From Myroides sp. (GTDB lineage: Bacteria > Bacteroidota > Bacteroidia > Flavobacteriales > Flavobacteriaceae): a DNA stretch of 22,106 nucleotides. Positions 15,558-22,106 of the stretch are shown piece by piece. Where the stretch lies: assembly GCA_018384465.1 (NCBI GenBank), contig JAHAYQ010000012.1:1-22106 (forward strand), given 5' to 3'. The notes beneath the pieces were generated by a model. The model did not search any database and was not told the DNA's origin. It saw nothing but the letters and a program-made list of their open reading frames with translations. The number at the start of each line of letters is the position of its first letter. Position 1 is the first letter of the stretch. Position numbers and translations under genes: made by a program.

Positions 15558-16163
15558 TTATTTAAAAACTTTTTTATTGAAGACAATGAGTAAACCAACA
15601 CCTACTGAAATAGCTACATCGGCTACATTGAAAATAGCGTTGAAAAAGGTAAAATACTTTCCGCCCCATATAGGCAACCAATCTGGCAAATATCCTTTCC
15701 AGATGGGAAAATAAAACATATCTACCACTTTACCATGAAACCACGTGCCGTAAGGCTGATCATTAAATAAAGTAGCTACCTGACCGTGACTATCGTTAAA
15801 AATGACTCCGTAAAAAACCGAATCAATGATATTACCCACCGCGCCTGCTAAAATAAGTGCAATAGCAACAATTAATATTTTAGAGCTATGTTTTTTAACA
15901 GAATCACGTAACCAATATAAAATTCCGGCAACAGCAACAATTCTAAACGAGGTTAACAACAACTTGCCGTAATTACCTGGAAGTTCTACCCCCCAAGCCA
16001 TTCCATCGTTTTCTATGAAATGAATACGAAACCATTCCCACCCATTAACTACAATATAATCATCGAGTGCAAAATTTGTTTTGATATATATTTTTGAAAT
16101 TTGATCGATTATGATGACTACAATCGCTAAAAATAAAGCCTTATTGAACGACATATTATGCAA
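15558..16163 (-). CDS. lspA: Lipoprotein signal peptidase (signal peptidase II)
   Basis: A 201-residue inner-membrane aspartyl protease that removes signal peptides from lipid-modified prolipoproteins, such as the lipoproteins encoded at 8912, 13174 and 21825. The N-terminal helix carries IDQISKIYIK. The two catalytic aspartates, counted from the ATG at 16163, lie in GNIIDS (Asp114) and FNVADVAIS (Asp182). The protein is longer than the roughly 165 residues of E. coli LspA because of an insertion between the catalytic motifs (KVVDMFYFPIWKGYLPDWLP), as in other Bacteroidota. The ATG at 16154 is an alternative: the promoter at 16174-16181 leaves only about 4 nt before 16163 but about 13 nt before 16154. 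It follows ileS and the dksA-like gene, an order frequent in this phylum. Confidence 0.96.
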   Translation of the reverse strand: MHNMSFNKALFLAIVVIIIDQISKIYIKTNFALDDYIVVNGWEWFRIHFIENDGMAWGVELPGNYGKLLLTSFRIVAVAGILYWLRDSVKKHSSKILIVAIALILAGAVGNIIDSVFYGVIFNDSHGQVATLFNDQPYGTWFHGKVVDMFYFPIWKGYLPDWLPIWGGKYFTFFNAIFNVADVAISVGVGLLIVFNKKVFK

Positions 16164-16173
16164 AAATTTTGCA

Positions 16174-16181
16174 CAAATGTA
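16174..16181 (-). promoter_or_regulatory. -7 promoter element for lspA
   Basis: The minus strand reads TACATTTG, an exact TAnnTTTG match. It lies between the terminator at 16195-16222 and lspA, so lspA can be transcribed independently of ileS and the dksA-like gene. Confidence 0.55.
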
Positions 16182-16194
16182 AGGTATTTAAAAC

Positions 16195-16222
16195 AAAAAA
16201 CGCTCTTAATTAAGAGCGTTTT
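16195..16222 (-). terminator. Terminator after the dksA-like gene
   Basis: A 26-bp perfect palindrome (16197-16222, arms AAAACGCTCTTAA and TTAAGAGCGTTTT) starts 6 bp past the dksA-like stop codon. A run of six T on the minus strand follows. Confidence 0.88.
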
Positions 16223-16227
16223 AGTAA

Positions 16228-16614
16228 TTAACGTTGTTGTAATTTGGCTTCCATACTCATAGTAGCATGCGGCACCAATTTTAAACGGTCTTTTTCAATA
16301 AGCTTACCGGTTACACGACAAATACCATACGTTTTGTTTTCTATACGCACTAAAGCGTTACGCAAATCGCGTAAAAATTTTTCTTGGCGTGTTGCTAATT
16401 GCGAGTTCGCTTCTTTAGAAAGCGTTTCGCTACCTTCTTCAAACGCTTTAAATGTAGGCGATGTATCATCAGTACCATTATTTAAATCGTTCATATAAGC
16501 ACTTTTAATCAAATCTAAATCTGCTTGTGCTTTCTCTATTTTCTTTAAGATAATTTCTTTGAATTCAGCTAAATCAGCATCTGAATATCTTACTTGTACA
16601 TTTTCTTTTTCCAT
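16228..16614 (-). CDS. DksA/TraR-family regulator with degenerate zinc finger
   Basis: The 128-residue product has the DksA layout: a long charged coiled coil (about 12-95) and a short C-terminal globular tail beginning YGICRVTGKLIEKDRL. DksA proteins bind in the secondary channel of RNA polymerase and adjust initiation with ppGpp. In the four-cysteine zinc motif only Cys99 remains. The other positions are Thr102, Ser120 and Ala123, so classical zinc binding looks lost while the surrounding fold residues (RL..VP.A) are kept. The acidic coiled-coil tip of E. coli DksA (D..D.A) is not clearly conserved; here the region reads GTDDTSPTF. The gene begins 11 bp after ileS and is probably co-transcribed with it. 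Confidence 0.88.
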   Translation of the reverse strand: MEKENVQVRYSDADLAEFKEIILKKIEKAQADLDLIKSAYMNDLNNGTDDTSPTFKAFEEGSETLSKEANSQLATRQEKFLRDLRNALVRIENKTYGICRVTGKLIEKDRLKLVPHATMSMEAKLQQR

Positions 16615-16625
16615 AACTAATCTTA

Positions 16626-19600
16626 TTATTTTGAAACACTAATTTTGGTTATTATATCATCAAATTCAATATCTGTACCATTTTGTAAATCTTCAACAAA
16701 ATCAAGCGATTCAGTTAATGTTTCTGCCTTAATGTATTCTAAATTTGCCTTAACAGCTTCTTCGATAATTGAATTTTCTTGTATTTGAACTTTTACTTTA
16801 TCGGTAACTTCGAATCCTGAATCTTTACGGATGTTTTGAATTCTGTTTACCAATTCGCGTGAAATTCCTTCTTTTCGCAATTCGTCGGTAATGGTAATAT
16901 CTAAAGCAACGGTAATTCCATTTGCATTGGCTACCAACCATCCTTCGATGTCTTGTGATGAAATTTCAACATCTTCATTTGTTAATTTAACGCTATTTCC
17001 TAAGATTTCCAACGAGATTTCGTTATTTTTCTCTATTTCACTGATTTGCTCTTGTGAAAAATTCTGAATTGCTTTTGCTACATTGCCCATTTCTTTACCA
17101 AAACGCGGGCCTAATGCTTTGAAATTCGGCTTAATTTGTTTTACCAAAATTCCCGATGCATCACTTAACAATTCTACTTCTTTCACATTTACTTCTGCCA
17201 TGATTAAATCGGCAACTGCCTCAATTTCTGCCTTTTGATTTGCATCTAAAACAGGAATCATTACTTTTTGTAACGGCTGGCGCACTTTAATCATTTCTTT
17301 CTTACGCAATGATAATACTAAAGACGATACGATTTGCGCTTTTTGCATCTTACTTTCTAACGACTTATTAACAATTTCATCGTTGTACTTTGGAAAATCT
17401 GCCAAATGTACCGATTCAAATGATTCTTTCTGTGTTGCTTGCGTTAAATCTTTGTAAAGTCTGTCCATAAAGAACGGCGCAATTGGTGCTGAAAGCTTCG
17501 CAACCGTTTCTAAACAGGTATATAAGGTTTGATACGCTGCAATTTTATCTTGTGCATACTCGCCTTTCCAGAATCTTCTTCTACATAAACGCACGTACCA
17601 ATTGGATAAATTCTCTTGAACAAATTCAGAAATTTCTCGTGCTGCGCGCGTTGGTTCGTAATCGGCATAGGCTTCGTCAACCGTTTGAATCAACGAATTT
17701 AGTTCTGATAAAATCCAACGGTCTATTTCCGGACGATCTTCTAATGGCACCTCATCTTCACTATATGTAAACCCATCGATATTTGCATATAAAGCAAAGA
17801 ACGAATAAGTGTTGTACAATGTTCCGAAGAATTTACGACGCACTTCGGTAATTCCGTCTAAATCGAATTTTAAGTTGTCCCAAGGATTGGCGTTCGAAAT
17901 CATGTACCAACGCGTAGCATCAGGTCCGTGTTCTGCCAATGTTGTAAATGGATCTACGGCATTACCCAAACGCTTCGACATTTTTTGTCCGTTTTTGTCT
18001 AATACTAATCCGTTTGACACCACGTTTTTATACACTTTTTGTCCGAATACTAATGTTCCGATAGCGTGTAATGTATAAAACCAACCACGTGTTTGATCGA
18101 CTCCTTCTGCGATGAAATCGGCAGGAAATGACTCGTTTCCGTCGATCATTTCTTTATTTTCGAATGGATAATGCCATTGTGCATAAGGCATTGAACCTGA
18201 ATCGAACCAAACATCAATTAAATCGGCTTCGCGTTTCATTGGTTTTCCTGATGCTGAAACCAATACGATATCATCGACCACATTTTTATGTAAGTCGATT
18301 TTATCATAGTTTGTTTCGCTCATATCGCCAACTACAAATCCTTCGAATGGATTATTGGTTTGAACACCCGCAGCAATCGATTTTTGAATTTCGGCAACTA
18401 ATTGTTCTACCGAACCAATGATGATTTCTTCGGTTTTATCTTCGGTTCTCCAAACTGGCAATGGAATTCCCCAATAACGTGAGCGTGATAAGTTCCAATC
18501 ATTGGCATTTTTCAACCAGTTTCCAAAACGACCTTCTCCGGTTGCTTTAGGTTTCCAATTGATTTGTTCGTTCAATTCGAACATTTTATCTTTAACTTCC
18601 GTTACCTTGATGAACCAAGAATCTAACGGATAGTATAAAATTGGCTTGTCTGTTCTCCAACAATGTGGATAACTGTGCACATATTTTTCAACCTTAAAGG
18701 CTTTGTTTTCTTCTTTTAAACGGATGGCAATCTCTACATCAACTGATTTTTCAGGAGCTTCACCTTCGTTATAGTATTCGTTTTTAACGTATTTACCCGC
18801 CATGTCGCCCATTTGAGCCACAAATCGACCTTGCAAATCTACTAATGGCACGGCATTTCCGTTTTCATCTAAAACCAACATTGGCGGCACACCTGCATCT
18901 TTAGCCACCTTGGCATCATCGGCACCAAACGTTGGCGCTGTGTGAACGATACCTGTACCATCTTCGGTAGTTACGAAATCACCAGGAATTACTTGGAACG
19001 CTTTATCGGCATCTTCGTAAGGCAAGGCGTAAGGCAATAATTGCTCGTAACGAATACCCACTAAATCAGCTCCTTTGCATTCTGCAACCACTAGGTAAGG
19101 GATTTTTTTATCACCTTCGTTGTAGTTGGTTAATTCTTCTTCTGATTCTACAGCGAAGTATTTACCTGCAAATTGTTTTGCGACTAAAGGTTTACCCAAA
19201 ATCACGTTTATAGGTTGATTGGTGTATTGGTTGAATGTTTTTACCAACACATAATCAATTTTTGGACCAACAGTTAATGCGGTATTACTTGGTAAGGTCC
19301 ACGGTGTGGTTGTCCAAGCCATGATGTCGATGGGTCCAAATCCTTTTAAAAAATCAGGTAACGATTCTTCAATGGTTTTGAACTGCGCTACAATGGTGGT
19401 ATCGGTAACATCGCGGTACGAACCCGGCTGGTTTACTTCGTGCGAAGATAACCCAGTTCCTGCTTTTGGAGAATACGGTTGAATGGTGTAGCCTTTGTAC
19501 ATTAGCTGCTTGTCATAAATTTCTTTTAACAACCACCAAACCGATTCCATATATTTTGGTTTATAGGTAATATACGGATCTTCCATATCTACCCAATAAC

Positions 19601-20021
19601 CCATTTTCTCAGTTAAATCGTTCCATAAATCGGTATAACGCATTACGGTTCGTTTACACGCTTCGTTATACTCTTCAATCGAAATTTTGGTTCCGATGTC
19701 TTCTTTGGTAATGCCTAATTCTTTTTCGGTACCTAATTCAACAGGTAAACCATGGGTATCCCAACCTGCTTTACGCTTAACTTGGAACCCTTTTTGCGTT
19801 TTATATCGACAAAAAATATCTTTAATAGCACGAGCCATCACGTGGTGAATACCGGGTTGACCGTTTGCTGAAGGTGGTCCTTCAAAAAACACAAACGGTT
19901 GATTGCCTTCGCGAGAAGTAACCGACTGTTCAAAAATAGATTGCTCTTTCCAGTATGCCAATACTTCGTTGGCTATGTTAGGTAAATTCAATCCTTTATA
20001 TTCTGTGAATTTGGTGCTCAT
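16626..20021 (-). CDS. ileS: Isoleucyl-tRNA synthetase, type 2, with altered HIGH motif
   Basis: I place the start at the ATG at 20021 (MSTKFTEYKG), giving 1131 residues. An in-frame ATG at 20072 would add 17 residues that look untranslated. The enzyme charges tRNA-Ile. The class I catalytic core shows EGPPSANGQPGIHH, where the HIGH signature is GIHH (residues 57-60), then GWDTHGLPVE and KMSKR (680-684). The editing domain is present, with TTTPWTLPSN and GTGIVHTAPTFGADD. The anticodon-binding region follows (YEPTRAAREISEFVQENLSNWYVRLCR). The long C-terminus contains GISRELVNRIQNIRKDSGFEV and lacks a C-terminal zinc finger, as in type 2 (eukaryote-like) enzymes. It is about 190 residues longer than the E. 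coli type. Its place beside the dksA-like gene and lspA suggests the housekeeping copy. Confidence 0.97.
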   Translation of the reverse strand: MSTKFTEYKGLNLPNIANEVLAYWKEQSIFEQSVTSREGNQPFVFFEGPPSANGQPGIHHVMARAIKDIFCRYKTQKGFQVKRKAGWDTHGLPVELGTEKELGITKEDIGTKISIEEYNEACKRTVMRYTDLWNDLTEKMGYWVDMEDPYITYKPKYMESVWWLLKEIYDKQLMYKGYTIQPYSPKAGTGLSSHEVNQPGSYRDVTDTTIVAQFKTIEESLPDFLKGFGPIDIMAWTTTPWTLPSNTALTVGPKIDYVLVKTFNQYTNQPINVILGKPLVAKQFAGKYFAVESEEELTNYNEGDKKIPYLVVAECKGADLVGIRYEQLLPYALPYEDADKAFQVIPGDFVTTEDGTGIVHTAPTFGADDAKVAKDAGVPPMLVLDENGNAVPLVDLQGRFVAQMGDMAGKYVKNEYYNEGEAPEKSVDVEIAIRLKEENKAFKVEKYVHSYPHCWRTDKPILYYPLDSWFIKVTEVKDKMFELNEQINWKPKATGEGRFGNWLKNANDWNLSRSRYWGIPLPVWRTEDKTEEIIIGSVEQLVAEIQKSIAAGVQTNNPFEGFVVGDMSETNYDKIDLHKNVVDDIVLVSASGKPMKREADLIDVWFDSGSMPYAQWHYPFENKEMIDGNESFPADFIAEGVDQTRGWFYTLHAIGTLVFGQKVYKNVVSNGLVLDKNGQKMSKRLGNAVDPFTTLAEHGPDATRWYMISNANPWDNLKFDLDGITEVRRKFFGTLYNTYSFFALYANIDGFTYSEDEVPLEDRPEIDRWILSELNSLIQTVDEAYADYEPTRAAREISEFVQENLSNWYVRLCRRRFWKGEYAQDKIAAYQTLYTCLETVAKLSAPIAPFFMDRLYKDLTQATQKESFESVHLADFPKYNDEIVNKSLESKMQKAQIVSSLVLSLRKKEMIKVRQPLQKVMIPVLDANQKAEIEAVADLIMAEVNVKEVELLSDASGILVKQIKPNFKALGPRFGKEMGNVAKAIQNFSQEQISEIEKNNEISLEILGNSVKLTNEDVEISSQDIEGWLVANANGITVALDITITDELRKEGISRELVNRIQNIRKDSGFEVTDKVKVQIQENSIIEEAVKANLEYIKAETLTESLDFVEDLQNGTDIEFDDIITKISVSK

Positions 20022-20096
20022 GGTACTGTTTTTTAATTCAATGTGCGAATTTAATGAATTTAGGTTAAACAAATCGCATTTTTAATTTTTTGGGTA

Positions 20097-20129
20097 AATA
20101 AAAAAAGCAATCCTTTTTTGATTGCTTTT
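20097..20129 (-). terminator. Terminator after the T9SS-exported protein gene
   Basis: AAAAGCAATC (20103-20112) pairs with GATTGCTTTT (20120-20129). On the minus strand the hairpin is followed by a T run (plus A run at 20100-20106). It separates this gene from ileS. Confidence 0.85.
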
Positions 20130-20150
20130 AAATGATGTATTATTTGGATA

Positions 20151-21116
20151 TTAGTTTTTTACGAATTTTTGAGTACTGCCTGCAACACGTAATACATAAG
20201 AACCTTTTTGCAATGTACCAACATTAATTTGTGCTTCGTTAGTATTATTCAAAGTACCTTTTAAAACTTCACGACCCATTAAATCATACACTGAATAAGG
20301 TTTGTTAACCGCATCAGAAAATGTTAAATTTAACACATCATTTGCAGGATTGGGAAACATAGTAAACACTACTTTTTCCTGGTCTTTCACAGATAACGGG
20401 TTTACTGCAAAACGGTAAACAGTGTTTGTAGGAATAATTGCATTTAAGTCTGTAGGCTCATCATTAATATTTATTGTTTCAACATACATTGGATTAGCCA
20501 CCGTACCATCAATATAACCTAAACGATAATCGGTATCACTTTCATACAAAAAGCCTGAAGAAGATATTCCCACTTCATTTAATTGATTTTTATTAGTTAT
20601 ATTATTTGGTCCAATGTGAAATTCTATGCTTTTATCAGCTTCATAAAACCATATTTGATAATTACAATATAAAGTAGATATAGCACTTGTTTGCATTTCG
20701 CTTTCCAAACCGGCATTTTTTAGTTCCAACTTTAAAATTCTATTTCCGGCTGTTCCATCTGTTTTATAAGAAATTGGGGATTGAGAAACACCTACCCCTG
20801 AAAAATTACGATCAACAGGCAACACACTTATTGGAAAAAACATAACAAAGGGGTCGTCTGTAGCATCGTCATTAGCAAATATAAACTGGTATTCAGCGAA
20901 GCCAAAATCTAGATAGTCAACCCCAAAAATATCTATTGCAAAAGAACTTACAAAAGGACCATATTCCGGTTCTTGCCATACCTGTCCGTTATTCATACTG
21001 GTAGCTCCTGTAAGATCAGTATACGTAGCCGTACTTTGTGAAAAAGTATAATAATCTTGTGCGTTAACCACAACTGCCGACAATAACAACCCGGCTAACA
21101 AAGTAATTTTTTTCAT
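20151..21116 (-). CDS. Secreted protein with T9SS type A C-terminal sorting domain
   Basis: I place the start at the ATG at 21116, giving 321 residues starting MKKITLLAGLLLSAVVVNAQ, a clear signal peptide. The in-frame ATG at 21176 lies upstream of the promoter at 21136-21143 and is unlikely. The last 75 or so residues form a type A sorting domain: VFTMFPNPANDVLNLTF, YSVYDLMGREVLKG, LQKGSYVLRV and a short basic end. This directs export through the type 9 secretion system and usually attachment to the cell surface. The central region (about 25-245) is beta-rich, acidic and aromatic (e.g. FAIDIFGVDYLDFGFAEYQF). It resembles lectin- or adhesin-like modules but has no motif I can name. It is transcribed alone, between a promoter and a terminator. 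Confidence 0.9.
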   Translation of the reverse strand: MKKITLLAGLLLSAVVVNAQDYYTFSQSTATYTDLTGATSMNNGQVWQEPEYGPFVSSFAIDIFGVDYLDFGFAEYQFIFANDDATDDPFVMFFPISVLPVDRNFSGVGVSQSPISYKTDGTAGNRILKLELKNAGLESEMQTSAISTLYCNYQIWFYEADKSIEFHIGPNNITNKNQLNEVGISSSGFLYESDTDYRLGYIDGTVANPMYVETININDEPTDLNAIIPTNTVYRFAVNPLSVKDQEKVVFTMFPNPANDVLNLTFSDAVNKPYSVYDLMGREVLKGTLNNTNEAQINVGTLQKGSYVLRVAGSTQKFVKN

Positions 21117-21135
21117 ATTCTTAATATTTTTCGCA

Positions 21136-21143
21136 CAAAGATA
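21136..21143 (-). promoter_or_regulatory. -7 promoter element for the T9SS-exported protein gene
   Basis: The minus strand reads TATCTTTG, an exact TAnnTTTG match. Initiation near 21129 leaves a leader of about 12 nt before the ATG at 21116 and excludes the ATG at 21176 from this transcript. Confidence 0.65.
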
Positions 21144-21244
21144 CCCGAAGTTTTCACAATCTAAGATGCTAAACACTTATTTAACACTCTATTATAAATG
21201 ATTAAATATGAAGAATTTTGTAGACCATTTATAATGTAAACCAT

Positions 21245-21348
21245 TAACTTTGCAGACAAATAAAAACCTGTATACCTTTCAAGCAAATGGTATACAGGTT
21301 TTACAAAAAAGATGTACATGTTTTGCTTAAAAGCAGTACACCTTTTTT
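21245..21348 (+). ncRNA. Candidate small RNA: consensus -7 element followed by two hairpins
   Basis: TAACTTTG (21245-21252) is an exact -7 match, with TTG at 21218-21220 (spacing 24, slightly long). A transcript from about 21259 would fold a perfect 14-bp hairpin, AAAACCTGTATACC (21263-21276) with GGTATACAGGTTTT (21289-21302) and a 12-nt loop. A second hairpin (21305-21348) then ends in six T. No ORF is present. The predicted length is about 90 nt. Alternatively both hairpins only terminate the HU-related gene from the other strand. Confidence 0.35.
21305..21348. terminator. Terminator after the HU-related gene, possibly bidirectional
   Basis: AAAAAAGATGTAC (21305-21317) pairs with GTACACCTTTTTT (21336-21348). 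On the minus strand the one imperfect pair is a G-U wobble; on the plus strand it is an A-C mismatch, so minus-strand function is favoured. It starts 6 bp past the HU-related stop codon. Confidence 0.65.
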
Positions 21349-21353
21349 AAGGG

Positions 21354-21743
21354 TTACTTTTTATACTTTTCGTAAGTAAGGGTTTTAACCATATCTTTTA
21401 AATCGTTACCAGGCTTAAACTGTATTTTTGCCGTTTTAATTAATTTCGCATTAAAAGCCTGTTCGGTTTCAGCACCTTCACTGTTAAGTGTTAAACCAAA
21501 CGACCCAAAATCACCAAAGCGTACTATTTTACCATTACTTAAATGGCGTGATAATACTTTCATTAAATCGTTTAAAACTGCCATAACATCGGTATCGCTT
21601 ACCGTGGTACTGCCTTGTGCAATTTCCTTACTTAAATCGCGAAAACTTATTTCGCCATCGCTTTTTGCTGTGGCATACCATTTTTTTGGTGCGGTCGCAT
21701 TCATTGGATTGTGCTTTTCCGCTAAAGTGTACTTAACTGGCAT
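21354..21743 (-). CDS. HU-related DNA-binding protein (Bacteroidota HU-HIG type)
   Basis: A 129-residue protein resembling the Bacteroidota-specific HU-like family. It opens MPVKYTLAEKHNP. The next section has the HU helical dimerisation pattern (ISFRDLSKEIAQGSTTVSDTDVMAVLNDLMKVLSRHLSNG, about 30-70). The HU arm-base signature VRFGDFGSFGLTL and a strand segment ending IQFKPGNDLKDMV follow. It is longer than classical HU (90 residues) because of N- and C-terminal additions and lacks the usual MNK start. Such proteins are expected to bind DNA non-specifically or at distorted sites, but most are uncharacterised. It is a single-gene unit with a promoter shared back to back with the lipoprotein gene at 21825. 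Confidence 0.9.
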   Translation of the reverse strand: MPVKYTLAEKHNPMNATAPKKWYATAKSDGEISFRDLSKEIAQGSTTVSDTDVMAVLNDLMKVLSRHLSNGKIVRFGDFGSFGLTLNSEGAETEQAFNAKLIKTAKIQFKPGNDLKDMVKTLTYEKYKK

Positions 21744-21767
21744 AATAACAATATTTTAAATTTACTT

Positions 21768-21800
21768 TAAATATAAAAAAATATTATTTACGTTTGCAAA
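21768..21800 (-). promoter_or_regulatory. Promoter of the HU-related gene
   Basis: The minus strand has TTTG (21800-21797), a 21-bp spacer and TATATTTA (21775-21768), 7 of 8 positions of TAnnTTTG. Spacing fits the Bacteroidota consensus. It ends 24 bp before the ATG at 21743. Confidence 0.5.
21789..21796 (+). promoter_or_regulatory. -7 promoter element for the lipoprotein gene at the right edge
   Basis: TACGTTTG matches TAnnTTTG exactly, 28 bp before the ATG at 21825. It directly abuts the -33 element of the opposite promoter, forming the palindrome TTTGCAAA (21793-21800). Confidence 0.55.
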
Positions 21801-21824
21801 AAAATTCTAAACAAACACCTTTTT

Positions 21825-22106
21825 ATGAAAAAACTTAACTGGTTGCTAATCACAGCAATCACCTTATTGTGGGTAGCATGTAGTGAAGACAACATAGCAA
21901 CCACTACTGAAGAAACAATACCGGAAAAAACTTTGGCACAACGAACCGCTGGTAACAACCCTTACAATGTAGATAACATGAAGCTTGCCTATCAGTATTT
22001 AATAGAGCAAGGCAGGTTAAACCCTGCAATGTTTCCCGGGTTTGAAGTACGTACCACACATAAATACGTAAAGCTAAAACCCGCTACCTTAGAAGAAGAA
22101 GACCAA
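21825..22106 (+). CDS. Uncharacterised lipoprotein, N-terminal fragment (cut by window edge)
   Basis: The first 94 codons of an open frame run off the right edge. A lipoprotein signal is clear: MKKLNWLLITAITLLWVAC with Cys19 as the lipid-modified residue, followed by an acidic, Thr-rich linker (20-40). The mature part contains NPYNVDNMKLAYQYL (about 45-59) and TTHKYVKLKPATLEEEDQ at the end of the visible part. I recall a similar NPY..(D/N)NM..A...L then TH.YVKF.P......LE pattern at the N-terminus of long Bacteroidota surface lipoproteins, but I cannot name the family with confidence. It is divergent from the HU-related gene with an overlapping promoter region. The rest of the protein is needed for any functional call. 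Confidence 0.8.
   Translation, partial: MKKLNWLLITAITLLWVACSEDNIATTTEETIPEKTLAQRTAGNNPYNVDNMKLAYQYLIEQGRLNPAMFPGFEVRTTHKYVKLKPATLEEEDQ

Noticed and set aside
16159..16173. Inverted repeat TGCAAAAATTTTGCA at the lspA start as an operator
   Set aside because: It is a short A/T-dominated symmetry over the translation start; I could not distinguish it from chance.

Overview
The window looks like core chromosome of a member of the Bacteroidota, most likely Flavobacteriaceae (Flavobacterium/Myroides-like). The evidence is an AT-rich composition, TAnnTTTG-type -7 promoter elements, a type 9 secretion (T9SS) sorting-domain protein, an HU-related DNA-binding protein of the Bacteroidota type, a type 2 isoleucyl-tRNA synthetase, and the gene order ileS - dksA-like - lspA. 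I see no tRNA, rRNA, CRISPR array, insertion sequence or prophage. No intergenic gap exceeds about 300 bp.

Left third (1-8.9 kb, all minus strand). The 5' end of a homogentisate 1,2-dioxygenase gene runs off the left edge. Next is a patatin phospholipase fused to a BamA-like outer-membrane barrel. Then comes a compact tripartite ABC efflux operon. Reading in the direction of transcription it encodes an ATPase, two MacB/FtsX-type permeases, a small DUF4260 membrane protein, a periplasmic adaptor and a TolC-like outer membrane protein. The genes overlap or are 2-36 bp apart, so they are probably one transcript exporting a substrate across both membranes. Palindromic sequence lies just upstream of the first gene and could be an operator.

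Middle (8.9-14.8 kb). An uncharacterised lipoprotein (+) converges on uvrC (-); the gap between them holds a 31-bp imperfect direct repeat. Divergent from uvrC is a three-gene plus-strand operon: an aspartoacylase-like M14 hydrolase, 5-formyltetrahydrofolate cyclo-ligase and a small very basic lipoprotein, closed by a strong terminator. A nitroreductase and a DoxX-like membrane protein follow, each with its own promoter and terminator.

Right third (14.8-22.1 kb). Minus-strand genes encode a Bax inhibitor-1 family protein, signal peptidase II (lspA), a DksA/TraR-like regulator with most zinc cysteines lost, IleRS, a T9SS-exported protein and an HU-related protein. A truncated plus-strand lipoprotein gene reaches the right edge.

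Most notable points: IleRS carries GIHH instead of the HIGH signature, an altered motif linked in the literature to very strong mupirocin resistance in some type 2 enzymes. A consensus promoter followed by two hairpins (21245-21348) may encode a small RNA. A possible 20-codon leader ORF starts next to a consensus promoter upstream of the homogentisate dioxygenase gene. I did not find a clear multi-gene novel system.
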